Below, in pieces: positions 53,650-64,000 of a stretch of DNA of 64,000 nucleotides. The stretch lies in the NCBI RefSeq assembly GCF_036370855.1, contig NC_088132.1:61852841-61916840 (forward strand), in the 5' to 3' direction. Position 1 is the stretch's first letter. Each line of letters starts with the position of its first letter. The notes beneath the pieces are model-generated. The model did not search any database, was not told where the DNA came from, and saw only the letters and a program-made list of their open reading frames with translations. Source of the DNA: Dromaius novaehollandiae (Eukaryota; Chordata; Aves; Casuariiformes; Dromaiidae). A program made the position numbers and the translations under genes.

Positions 53650-54600
53650 TATAACAAGTATATTTTACTAGCATATCTGTCTTTTACTTTTCAGCTTTAG
53701 GGAGATATGAAGGAAATGGGTTTTTTCTTTTTATGTACAAGAAGATCACGAGATTTTCATTTTTTCCAGCATATATTTTGTCCCATTACTGTAACAATAT
53801 CACTCCAGTTGTGGGTCAGCTGACATATTCAGCTAGCAATTCTAAAATAGCACTAGCTGTCTTTGAGTTGAGCTGTCTTTTTCTCTATCAGATAGACTAA
53901 TGACAAAAACAGCTCTGAAATCTGTCCTGCAGAAGACCTGGAATAGCCAACAAAAGACTAAGTACAGGCAGTACCAATATGCATTTAAAACTGGGAACAT
54001 TCCACCTATCTCAGCACCTATACAGTATAAATCACCATGAAATTCAAGCACATTTTGTAATGGCTGGCAGGATTTTACATGTCTTCCCACATGATCTGGC
54101 AATAGGCTAACACATTTAGAATTCCTTGAAATGTTAAATTAGGAGATATTCATTGTTCATTTTCTCTTGATTATCTTGTATCATCACATTGTTTCTTCAA
54201 ATAATATACATTAAATTAGACAATATCTTCATATACATATATATATAGAGAGAGTGAATATATAAAGTGAATCACACTAAATTAAAAAGGAACAGCTGAA
54301 ATCATATTCTTCTGTATATCTCAACAAAGATCTGATTTAGAATAATGTATTTTTCGAGAAGTTAGTATTCTGATTGAAAAAGTTGTGAACGGTTCCTCAC
54401 CTCTGAAAGAGCAGGGAAAGAACAGGAGACACTGTTGATCCTCATTTTGTCTGCCAAACGGTCTCTGATTTCCTTTTACTGATCATGCATAAAGAAAGCT
54501 GGAAATGGATTTTCTGGTTCAAACCTTCTAGTACTTACTAAGCTGTTATTCATGGAGTTTCCTTATCATCTCCATCCTAGGCTCTATGTGTATTTGTTTT
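53650..54600. other. unique AT-rich sequence, no gene seen
   Basis: No gene or named repeat is supported. A TATATA/GAGAG run at 54232-54262 is a short simple-sequence patch. Confidence 0.45.
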
Positions 54601-54605
54601 TTCTG

Positions 54606-54622
54606 TTTTTTTTTTTTTTTTT
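54606..54622. repeat. T17 homopolymer
   Basis: Seventeen consecutive T followed by AAATATAAG. No retroposed unit is recognisable next to it. Confidence 0.95.
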
Positions 54623-55071
54623 AAATATAAGAAAAAATAATGATTGTAAGGTGAAAACTATCCAGCAAAATTAGGAAAACCTGAAAGGAACTGACTTAAG
54701 GAATTTAATCCTTTTCTTTAAGCTGAATTCTGCAGGTGCCCCACCTCTTTTGCTATGAAACTTGGATGTTAATGAATGCAAATAGCTTAGCAGGTGTTTC
54801 AGTTTGTCTGTGTTTTGAACTCCATTACTGATGAGGGTTTATTTTGTTCTAAATAACATATTTGTATGTTTTCAGAGGCTAAAAGTGTTTGAAAATACAT
54901 CTGCTGATGCCAGTGCCATTGGTTGGGCTTGTTTGGTTACTGTGTAGCTGTGTTAATTTTGGTGGTACATTATGTGGATCCACCTCATTTTCACAGACTT
55001 AATAGGACCCTGTCTTTTTGTTGGAGTCCATGAAATGCAGCAGTAATCCACAGTTGTTGAAACAAGAGTGT

Positions 55072-55108
55072 TTCCATCATTTTCAATGGGCTTTGAATTA
55101 GGTTCCAA
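55072..55108 (-). repeat. fragment of the ancient TGAARTCAATGG repeat
   Basis: CATTTTCAATGGGCTTTGAATTAGGTTCC resembles the common sauropsid word string 'cattgacttcaatgggctttggatcaggcc', the reverse form of the core at about 1.73 kb. It is short but has several matching words in order. Confidence 0.45.
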
Positions 55109-55109
55109 A

Positions 55110-58100
55110 AGCTGATAATTGCTATCAAGCAGCAGCAGCAGTAGTTTGTATACTAGAGGGTTTTGACACACCAGCTGCAGAGGGTCAGCTATGCTACGTT
55201 AGGAAAAAAAAAAACCTTTAACTAACAAGGACAAAGGACTCCTCCAGACATTCAGTGTCTCTACATGACTGGGACAGTGCTGCAAATCACAGATATTTAA
55301 TTTTAATTGAACTATTATTCTTTGAATGAAATCTGCAGAAGTGGAAATGTCTTTTAAGGTAATTCCCTAGCTTATCATTTGTAGCTGTCTGAAGGCTAAG
55401 CATCATTTTCTGAGGTTAGGTCTCACTACTAGAAGGGCTGTAAAGGGCGGAAGATTCGGGAATTCTGCAAAGGGAGTCTGAACTATGCAGTGAGCACACA
55501 GTAAGCCAGCACAGAGACTGATGGACTGCACCAGTACCTCTGCCAAGTTAGGCAGAAACAAAATACACTGCAGGAAACCAAACACCAGGGGAGAGGGCAG
55601 AAGCTGAGGTGGAGGGGTTGCAAAGAGGAAAGGGTCCTTTAGAGACTGTTGAGAGGAGAAAAGAACCATGCTGGAGTCAGAGCTCCCAAGAGAAAAGAAA
55701 ATGCAGGTGAAGAGAAATTCCTTAATTTTTACATTGGGAATCCCTCAAGCTTGCAAGCCACCTTCACCACCTGTTTTGACAGGATTACCCAAAGCACATG
55801 TCAGTGTGAGAACATATCCAGAAGAGCAGTTTTGTCCTTGTGGACAAAAGCTATATGCATCCTCCTTATACTTCTCAAGAAACTAATGACAATATTACAT
55901 TTATGACAAGTACTCTTCATGAGTTCAGTCACTTTCTGGGACAGCAATTTCCTAGACAACTTAATAGGACTATTTTTTGAATGTGGTTGTGATAAGTATT
56001 ATAGATCATTTATAAATTATTGTTTTATTTTCCTTTTTTGTTTGTTTTTCTTGCATGATAAAAAGTCCAAGCCTATCTTCTGACAAGGGACAGCAATACC
56101 TCCAGAGTAGATACTGTAACAAGAGCAGGTAGATGTGGAGAAAACTGGCCAAGCTAAAAATTCATCCTAATCCAGACAATGGGAAGCATTAGATTTCTAG
56201 AACTCCTTTTTTGCATTAAGCATTCTGGTTATCTATTGTTTATACTCATGCACTGGATGACTGTTTTCCAAAAGTATATAATGAATACTAAATAACAGTT
56301 TCTGTATAATTTTTCTATTTAGAGAAAATATTTCTGGTAAAATTGAACCTTTTGGGATTCATGAATATTTTCAAGAATGCAGAGTCCTTCTCTGAGTTCT
56401 CGACATAACTACAGTGCCTCTGCAACATGGAACAGAGTAACTGGATACTTTTATTGCCAAAAATGTGGACCAATTATTTTCTTGATACAGCTTAGCTAGT
56501 TGAAAATTGGTGATAAAGCTGAGACTGTGATTACTCAGTTCCCACCGCAGAAGGTGAATTGTCACAAAGACATCTGTATGTGTACAGAGAACACCCCAAG
56601 CTGCAGGGAGGAGGAGAGGGAGGAGGAAGAGAAGGGGTGAGAAGGAGGTTGGATACAAGAAAACTGACTACAAGAAACATAAGTTTTGGTTAGCGAAAAA
56701 ATACCTAGTTCCTCAGGTCATAGACAATCTCCAGCTTGTGGAGAATAAAAAGGTGTTTTCCCAAGAGTTGTGGGAAAACTTTGCCTCTCCACACGAGAGT
56801 TTCTTACAGCTTCCTCTGAAGAAGCTGGGACTGCGTGTGCACTCTTGGGGGACAGCAAACACTTCTGTCTGAGGCAGTGCAGCAACCCTTCTCCTGCTCA
56901 GAAGTATTTCCAGTCTGGCTTCATGCTAAATGTGTTTCTAGTCTACCACACCGGGGTAGCGGGTGTCATTTGAAATAAATCTCATTCAGTTTCTTTCCAG
57001 TTTATCCTCTTATTTGTGTTGATTCTTACAAAAGAAAGACACTGAACAACAGCCATTGATCCGTGGCAGTTTTTTTGGTAGATAGAATGAGACATTTGGT
57101 TACTCACAGCTGCTATAGCTCACTGTGATGACAACCTTTTTTTCCCAGAGGTATAAATGTGAAATATTCTTTAATGGGTAGTTTAATTTTACGCTAAATT
57201 TACAGCCTTATTCTCCCATAGAGACTTTGTGCTTAATAATTTGGTGAGACACTCAAAATCCATGTGATGAAAATATGTACCAATGAAAAGGTGTGTTTAA
57301 CCCCATATCCCACTAATCTGATACAGTAAAGACTCAAATATTCAGCAGGTCCTTGATATAAGAGAATTAGAATCAAAATGCATCTCTTTCAGATTTGTCT
57401 TCTGCTTCTTGCTGGGTAATCCTTAATGTACTGTATTTGGACCGAGGTACCTCCTTCAGAATTTAATGTCTCTAAGCTAAATTGGTGCCTGTCTTATCTC
57501 CAGGGTCTGAAGGTCCCCTCATGTTTTATATTGTGTGGTCCCTTAAGTAGTACCCTACTGCACAGTCGTCCTGACCACAGCACCAGTGCTGAACCCTCCA
57601 TGTCTTTCCAGCAACTTGACCCTATCCTTTTTCTATACTTTTACTATGTAGCTTAACCATCAGGGACACATGGCCAGCTTCAGCAAGAAACTCTGGGCTG
57701 GCCAAAATAAATTTCTGTATGTATGTAAGCGTCTTCATAAAACTTGGAATGCCAATCTGAACTGCCAAATCATTAGCATGTCCTGAAAACACACTTGACC
57801 TGTGCCAACTAGCTTTTTCCCAAACAATTCCCAAGCACAGTTCAGGAAATAATAGGAGCTAAGGCCCATTCTCAACAGCAATTTGCACAGAACCACTCTG
57901 TTCCGGCAACTAAGAGAATTTAACAATGTGGACATGCACTGCTCTATGCCAGCTGGCCAGAGCACGAGGTCTCAGATGCTTTTCAATTTAGTGATATAGT
58001 CATAGCCAAATGTTATTCGGTGTTATAATAAATGTTATTCTAAATGCAGATAATGAGTGATGGCTGTTTCTATGGCAAGCTCACGCTCCTGTTGACAAGT

Positions 58101-58290
58101 CTTTCTGCGGTCTACTAAAATGGTTTTTTGCTTTAGTGTTTCTTTAGTTGTCTTACCTTGTTCCTCAGCGCTGACCTGTCTCCTAGGTGATCTCTTCCTC
58201 TTTCTTCATCTTCCTTCTACTGCCCTGTTCAAATTCCCCCATATACTTTTCAAACTCTCATTTCCAGGTTCTGTATTCCTCAAAAAATTG
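55110..58290. other. unique sequence, no assigned gene
   Basis: No exon or named repeat is supported. A purine-rich GGAGGA/GAGAAG patch lies at about 56598-56648. The sequence from 58.1 kb is pyrimidine-rich and may be the eroded upstream part of the L2-like element that becomes recognisable at 58.3 kb. Confidence 0.4.
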
Positions 58291-58299
58291 CCTCCCGTT

Positions 58300-58760
58300 T
58301 TTCATGCTCTTTTCTATCTCTGCCCATTTCTCTCCTTCCCATTCTCTCTAAAGTCCTTGAATATGCTGCAAAATACAATCACTTTTCTGCTTTTCATCTA
58401 TTTTAGATGCTTTCCAGTCTGGCTTTCAGTGTTTCCATGTTGATACCATTCTCACTAGCATTGGTAATGATACACCCACTTCTAAAACCTGCCACTTCTT
58501 TGTCCTCAGCATCTCCAAAGAACAATCCTTATAATCTCCATCCTTATGTCCAGGCATCTCATTCAGGCTCTAATACATGCTGCCCTGATTAGTACAGGAT
58601 TCTCCAAAATGCAGTCATTGCCTTCTTCAGCCTACATACAACAATTTTTTTGAATTAATCTCCATTGTTTACATATTCAAATACTAAATACCCTCATCAG
58701 CTCTGTTCGCTGGCTTCCTGTGCAAAATCTTATCAAACTTGACAATACTTTCAAGGTCAC
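58300..58760 (+). mobile_element. L2-like LINE reverse-transcriptase remnant with internal deletion
   Basis: Conceptual peptide fragments in several frames follow the L2-clade order. They are SKVLEY (about 58350), FQSGF...DTILTSIGND (from about 58411; family FQSGFR..ST..AL.KVTND) and SKTCHFFVLSIS (about 58482; family TKTCHFLLHNIS). IQALI (about 58561), RILQNAV (about 58597) and RWLPV...FK (about 58710; family LHWLPV..RI.FK) complete the order. The first two belong to the reverse-transcriptase palm. The rest lie much further on in an intact element, so several hundred bases are missing near 58,475. Frameshifts and stops show a long-dead copy. Comparable L2 relics are known in sauropsid genomes. 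Confidence 0.82.
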
Positions 58761-58996
58761 TCTGTGTCCTGTCCAAGCAGCCACCTTTTGCCAGTAGCCT
58801 CCTCTGCTCCATCATCTTGTAAGCCTGTTTCCTGCCTCTACAACCCCTCTCCTCTCCTGGTCTCATCCGTCTCCTATACAGGTTATGAATTTCTTGATTT
58901 TATTGACCAGCTCCTCACCTCATCCACACATACTGCATTTAAAGGCTTGCGGTTGCCTGTAGTAAAATAAGATGAATTTTCCTTCTTTTCCTTCAA

Positions 58997-59084
58997 TCTT
59001 TTCCTTTTCCTTTTCCCTTCCCTTTCCCCTTCCCCTTCCCTTTCTCTTTTCCCCTCTCCCTTTTCCCTTTTCCCTTTCTTCTCT
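58997..59084. repeat. 88-bp uninterrupted homopyrimidine tract
   Basis: Every base from 58997 to 59084 on the plus strand is C or T, in CTTTTC/CCCTTTT units with local mirror symmetry. Such tracts can form intramolecular triplex (H-DNA). The flanks on both sides (58978-59100) are also pyrimidine-rich. The Glu/Lys/Arg-rich minus-strand frames here are artefacts. Confidence 0.97.
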
Positions 59085-59229
59085 GCCTTCAGTCTTTTTT
59101 CTACTCTGTCCTTTAACAAAAGGTAATTGCCTTCGGAACACATTTTTGTGCAGAACTTTCACTGAGTGCTATGCTGAGCAGATCAGCATTGGTCACCATA
59201 CCACTATCTGGAAAAATGCCACTATTTGA

Positions 59230-61975
59230 TATCCAAATTAAAGTAGTCATAAATTTTTTTATAGTAGTCAGAGGGTTTTGGACATATCTTTAAATTTAAT
59301 TGGCAATAATGTTTCCAAGTTCATTATACTACTTGGAAAGTTTCAAGCAGGAACACCATGGTGTGATGACTTTGCAAATGACTATGAACAAAGCAGGGGT
59401 TCTGTCTGACACTCTGAATATGTCAGCTCCAGCCTATTTTTACCTTCTTGTTTTTACCTCTGTCTTTATTTAATTCTGACAAATGCCACAGAGTCAATAG
59501 CAGAAGGACATTAAATGTTGACCTCGCTCCAATTATATGAAACAACCTTGGACAAAACGAGATGGGTGCTGCACAGGCAGAGCCAGCTTTTCAGGTCTCT
59601 GCTCTGTGCATGGGCTCATAACCAAGCAGGCATCCCCTGGAAAAGACTGTGAGCAGTTTGCCATGGCTCTGATGATGCAAAAAAACTGGAACACTGAAAG
59701 ATCGTGCACCGATTTATTTCATGACCATTTTAAGAGCTTGAGAGAAGAACTGCATCTGCCAACATCTGATAATGTAGGGTGGCCGTGTCTCTCTGAATAC
59801 AACAAGCACCTTCATCTGTCTTCTAATGATCGGTCTGCCCTTGTGTTTTATGTGTTAAGAGCACTGGAGTCTTCATAAACCCCAGTGGAAACACTACATG
59901 TGTTTGCCCTCAGTATTAAAGCTCAGGTTGCCTCAGGTTGGGATTGTGGCAGGCTGCAAGTTTACACCATAATGAAGGGTGAGGTGTAGGTCCAAGGTGA
60001 CAGTCAAGGGCTAGTTTCAGGAAGGAAGGCTTGGCAGGATCTGCCCCTTGAAAGCAGGTCTGTGAGTGCTAAAACAGGAGTGATGCCTAGGGCCTGCTCA
60101 GATCCAGCCACTTTATAGACATCAGGTCTAGTGGACTGGGACCTACCACAGGTAGCTGCTGTCTGTTCAGACTCCCTGCTACATCAGTGACACCAAGGTT
60201 TGGCTTAGGGAAAAAAAAACAATGATGGTTTGTGATCAGAGATGAAGCAATAGCTGTTTCTATGCTTAGGTGATCTATCAAAGGGAAATATTTGTACCAT
60301 ACTGATTGATGTAAAACATTAAGATGTGTGAACTAATGAACTCTGCATTCATTTGCAGAAATTGAAAAATGACAATGCAGCATAACATAATTAATATTTG
60401 ACTACTGTAGGAGAAAAGAGGGAAAACCATTGGGAGATAGGCAGGAAAGAAACACAATCTAACCCCCGATCACTGGGCTGGATAAATGTTTAACTGGATT
60501 TCTATAACATGAGAAATTCTGAGCACAGGGTTCAGAGCCTAACTCCTAAGTATCCTGGTCATTGCATAGACCCAGGTAACCCATGTTAGAAGGTTACAGA
60601 GCTCAATGCCACAGCACTGAGGTCCTTTTCAGATCAGGCACTGCCTGAGCAGTTGTTTATGTGATGTGACCATATATACCTGGAATATTAGAATACAAAT
60701 ATAATCAAAAGAATATATTTAAAAGCATATACAAAACTCAGTCTTTGTCTAATACCACTCTTATCAGAGAAGAAACAGTAGGAAAGAATTTCAATTACTG
60801 TTATTTACTGAATGCAAGTATAACACCCAAAGAAATGCTTGCAGTATAGTTATTCTATCTTCCTTTTTGCGCTGCATCATATGTTCTGCCATACGGCCCT
60901 TGTACCTCCATTGTAAAGCAAATCCCTGAAGTGTACCCTCTCAGACTTCTCTGGCTCCATGCCAGCGGTTAAAAATAACTGCTTTGAGTAGAAGCTGAAA
61001 TAATTTTGGAAATGACATGGAAAAACAGCAATGTTTCTAGCTGGTAAATTGTCTGGATAGCAAACTGGTGGCTTTGTTTTTGTAACCTGAAGACAGATCA
61101 GTAATATTCAATTTTAATACATCTTTTAATTCATATATTTATTTGGCACAGAACAAAAATGTTTGTATGGAACGGCTCTTCTGTCATTGCTCTGACATAA
61201 AGACTTTTTCTCCTAGGCTACAATGAGAAACTACAGAGCACGAAGACTTTTTAAAAGCTTGGTAATAGGTCAGTCCCAGTACCATTATGCTTATGACCCA
61301 GACATAATTACAGTCTGCAGTTATCTATGGGATAAGACAACTAGCTCCATGATCTTTTTCCTCAGTTCTTTTTGCTCATCTTTGCTCGCTCTCTCTTATA
61401 AGTTCTTGAAAAGAGATCCTACCTCCTGTGATATGTGAATAAGCCAAGATCCATGCAGATACACAGTGCTAGGTTTTTTCCTCCATCCATAAATTATTTT
61501 CATAGGTGGATAACTAAAGACATTAATAGACAAAATAAATTTAACATTTTAACAGCCTATCCTTTGATAATAGGAGAAAAATACAGTCAATGTATTTTAA
61601 GGGACGTTAATAATGAAGCTCACTGGGTTTGTAACACAGGTTTATATATAGGCTTAGCGGCCAAACCAAGTTTGATGTTACCAGAAAAATTTATTTCTGG
61701 CTGCAGTCACATAGACAGATTTTCTGTGAAATCAGACTAAAAATACTTATCAGGTATTTCCCAAGATGGTGAGACAGTTTTCTTCCCCACTCCCCAAGCA
61801 GCACACAGACATGCTGTGATTTCCTGAATAGCAAGGGAGGCTGTGACAACCATCCCGAATTCAAATACTGTAGTAAGGGGTTTGTAAAAGAGTTTGTCTT
61901 CTTTCACTTTTATATGCAGTGGATGGTCGTCCCATTGAGGACACTCACGGTGGGGAAAACAGCGTTACCGAAAGA
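59230..61975. other. unique AT-rich sequence, no gene seen
   Basis: No supported gene or named repeat. The 113-codon plus-strand frame at 59537-59878 has no recognisable domain. Short frames at 61223-61740 are likewise unassigned. Confidence 0.4.
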
Positions 61976-61982
61976 GGGGCTG

Positions 61983-62290
61983 TGGCTGCCGAGATCACCT
62001 GGACCACTCCATGCCCCGGTGCAGGATCAACTCTACCCAAAAACATTTCTGCAGAAGTCTGTCTGAACAGCTCTTAATTATCCTAGGCAATCCATTTCTG
62101 TGCTTGACCATCTTTACTGTTAAGAGGTTGTGATGGGGTTTCCCTCGTAGATCTCTTTTCCTGCCATTTGAGCTCAATTATTTCTTGTCTTAAATATTGC
62201 CCCTTTGGTGTCTGCTAAGCTGCTTCATGCTTCTATCAGTATTAAGTAGATTTCTTCCTTCAAAAAAACCTTCCTTTGATAAGGATATTG
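61983..62290 (-). mobile_element. CR1 LINE remnant, minus strand
   Basis: On the plus strand the order 'cggtgcaggatcaactct', 'tctgaacagctcttaattat', 'cctaggcaatccatttctgt' and 'gcttgaccatctttactgtt' is followed by 'atttgagctcaattatttct'. This matches the reversed CR1 3' region of an older sauropsid subfamily ('gcaggatcaact ... cctgctcttaaaaa ... cctaggcaatttattccagt ... gcttaaccaccctgacagtt ... atttaagcccattgcttcttg'). It is moderately diverged, lacks a recognisable octamer tail, and contains no coding sequence. Confidence 0.82.
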
Positions 62291-62379
62291 ATTGAAGGGT
62301 CTCAGACTAATTCTCATGCACAGTCCCACATTTCTGCCAGTGCCTGAGGGCCTATCAGGTCTCAGAGGGGCTGGCAGCG

Positions 62380-62980
62380 TTACGCTGGGCACCTCGTGCC
62401 GGACCGCTGCCGTATACCTCCTGTTCCCACCACTGCAAGCCCTCCTCTGGCCTGGGGCCACAGGCTAAAATCCAGCTTTGGGGCAAGACGTGGAGAAGCA
62501 CAGAGAGCAGGGTGCAGTGGCATTCGTCACGCGCGGGTCCCGAGCTCTACTGCTGGGGGAGCAAAACTCTGGTGACAGAGAGGACGGCTCCCCTCTGCAG
62601 GGAGAGCACTCAGCCCGACTCTCGCTGCCTGATGCCGTCTGAGCACCCCTGTCCCCCTGCACACCAGCGGGCGGGCAGCCCTCAGGCCTCCCAGCCCCGG
62701 GAACCGGGCCTCCTCCATGCCGAGTCTCTCTGCTCCTCAGATCTGCAGCCGGAAGAGAGCCAGGTCCCTGTTTCTCCCATAACTGCTGCAGCGCAAACAT
62801 TGCTCCCGTCGGCACTGACTGCGCCACCCTGGTACTGAATGAGCAGAAGAACAAATATCCGTGTCATTTGGGCCTATGGTTTGGGCCAATTGCAGCAGAC
62901 AAGAGCGGAGTTAGGCAGTGCCTAAAGCTGTCAGGAGGAACAGAAGATCACTTAGCTTCTCTGCGGGAGGCCGGCGGAGC
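62380..62980. promoter_or_regulatory. weak CpG-rich segment, candidate CpG island
   Basis: By hand count about 25-30 CpG in roughly 600 bp with G+C around 60 percent, against a nearly CpG-free background. Frames of 108 (plus) and 129 (minus) codons are open over the same bases, which is compositional. It lies directly next to a CR1 relic. It may be a promoter or enhancer, or an eroded GC-rich repeat. No downstream exon can be assigned. Confidence 0.55.
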
Positions 62981-62989
62981 TAGGAGGGG

Positions 62990-64000
62990 ACTGCAGGGAT
63001 TTGCTTTGAAGTGGAGAGCAGTAGAGAGAGAGATGCAAATTGCAAAAGCCCTGGCAGATGATACGTGTACACGAGACAAGTAGCTAAAGATGCATTATGA
63101 GAAAAGCGATGTGCTCATTTTTCAAAGCAGCTGTCATAACTGTGAGTGCAGGGCCACAACTTAACGTGCACATAGGCTCTTCTGCATATGTTTAACTATT
63201 TTATATTCTTAAAAGTCCATTTCCATTTGCCTGCGTGAGATTTGTATGCAATGTGTATACGATTTTTTTCTAGGGTTTCACAGACAAACCGTTAAATCCT
63301 TGTAATATCTTTAGTCTAGGCTTTCCATATTTAGTTATGAAAAGACATGGTATTTCAAAATAACCTTAGCCAACACATTCTTACATCAGAAAAAATTAAG
63401 GGTGATGAACAGAGCTCCTTTGTTGATCCTCTTTCAGTTACAAAAATTCCAGTAAAAATACCGTTCCCATGAGAAAAAAGTTTCCATCAATGGTCCAACA
63501 CCACATCTAAGTAACCAGAAGGTTATGAGAGCATGTGAAAAACTACAGCTCAGACATTCTCTGATTTTGGGGAGATTCAACATTGCAGTTTCTGCCATGA
63601 AAGAGAGCACATTGATTTGTCATTCATCATCTGTGGTTCTAATCCTGCCTAATGAGCCAAATAATTTCCATCTGCTTTCTGGTTTAGTCCCTTGAAACAC
63701 AATGAAACTGTGTGATTCGACCAAGACGTGGTGACAAACAGAATCTTCATCCGTGGATTTGAGATAACTGTTCATGTTTGTGTCTTAATGGAAATATTTA
63801 AAGGTGGAATCATAGAAATTGCCACACCTGAGCAGCACAACACAATGTAATCCAGTATAATCAGGCCCATAAAGTCCAGCCTAGAATTGCAGGGGAAGGG
63901 GTTGCAATCCTTTAAGAGATCATTACAGAACCTCTGCTAGTAATATAGTAGGTCAACACACTGGTAAATGACTTAGGACCTGCACTAAGTCTTACTCTCC
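62990..64000. other. unique AT-rich sequence, no gene seen
   Basis: No gene or named repeat is supported. An octamer-type word ATGCAAAT occurs at about 63,034, just past the CpG-rich segment. On its own it is not evidence of function. Confidence 0.45.

Noticed and set aside
56940..57000. AATAAA signal in a G+C-mixed stretch, considered as a retroposed 3' end.
   Set aside because: There is no upstream open frame with homology, no poly-A tail and no target duplication.
58883..59162. Lys/Glu/Arg-rich minus-strand frames.
   Set aside because: They are translations of the homopyrimidine tract and its flanks.
1..64000. Search for CRISPR arrays, tRNA or rRNA genes, operons or a new gene system.
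   Set aside because: There are no regularly spaced direct repeats and no cloverleaf B-box words in context. No gene cluster is present either. The window is vertebrate noncoding DNA.

Overview
The window reads as vertebrate nuclear DNA and most likely comes from a bird. A related sauropsid such as a crocodilian or turtle is the alternative. It is AT-rich, strongly depleted of CpG outside two islands, and contains no long open reading frame: the longest are about 130-180 codons in low-information sequence. The recognisable mobile DNA is old and sparse: three decayed CR1 LINE pieces, one decayed L2-like LINE, two probable MIR/CORE-SINE relics, and several copies of an ancient amniote repeat. 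There are no Alu, B1 or L1 elements and no recent insertions. CR1 as the main repeat, with overall low repeat density, is the basis for the avian call. This is an inference; no species can be named.

No protein-coding exon can be assigned to a known gene. The window behaves like an intergenic gene desert or the inside of a very large intron. Layout: 1-14,300 is mostly unique AT-rich DNA with a G-run motif (about 1.15 kb), a MIR relic (about 3.2 kb), a T-tract hairpin (3.45 kb) and ancient-repeat fragments. At 14.3-14.5 kb lies a CR1 3' end on the plus strand. From 14.5 to 26.7 kb is further unique sequence, with a perfect 22-bp palindrome (20.1 kb) and a long hairpin (21.5 kb). At 26.77-26.86 kb is a (GT)35 microsatellite with a GC-alternating tail. 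A compositionally mixed stretch leads into a dense CpG island at 29.07-29.48 kb. A minus-strand CR1 lies at 30.15-30.69 kb. From 30.7 to 58 kb is mostly unique, AT-rich sequence with homopolymers and simple repeats, a possible exon near 48.4-48.5 kb, and a minus-strand MIR relic at 53.5 kb. At 58.3-58.8 kb is an L2-like reverse-transcriptase remnant followed by an 88-bp pure pyrimidine tract. At 61.98-62.29 kb is a minus-strand CR1, next to a second, weaker CpG-rich segment (about 62.38-62.98 kb).

No operon, CRISPR array, tRNA, rRNA or recognisable small RNA gene was found, and nothing supports a new multi-gene biological system. The features most worth follow-up are the orphan CpG island at 29 kb, the hairpin at 21.5 kb, the 22-bp palindrome at 20.1 kb and the splice-bounded open segment at 48.4 kb. 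All positions come from reading the sequence by eye. Repeat family names rest on remembered consensus patterns, not on a database search.
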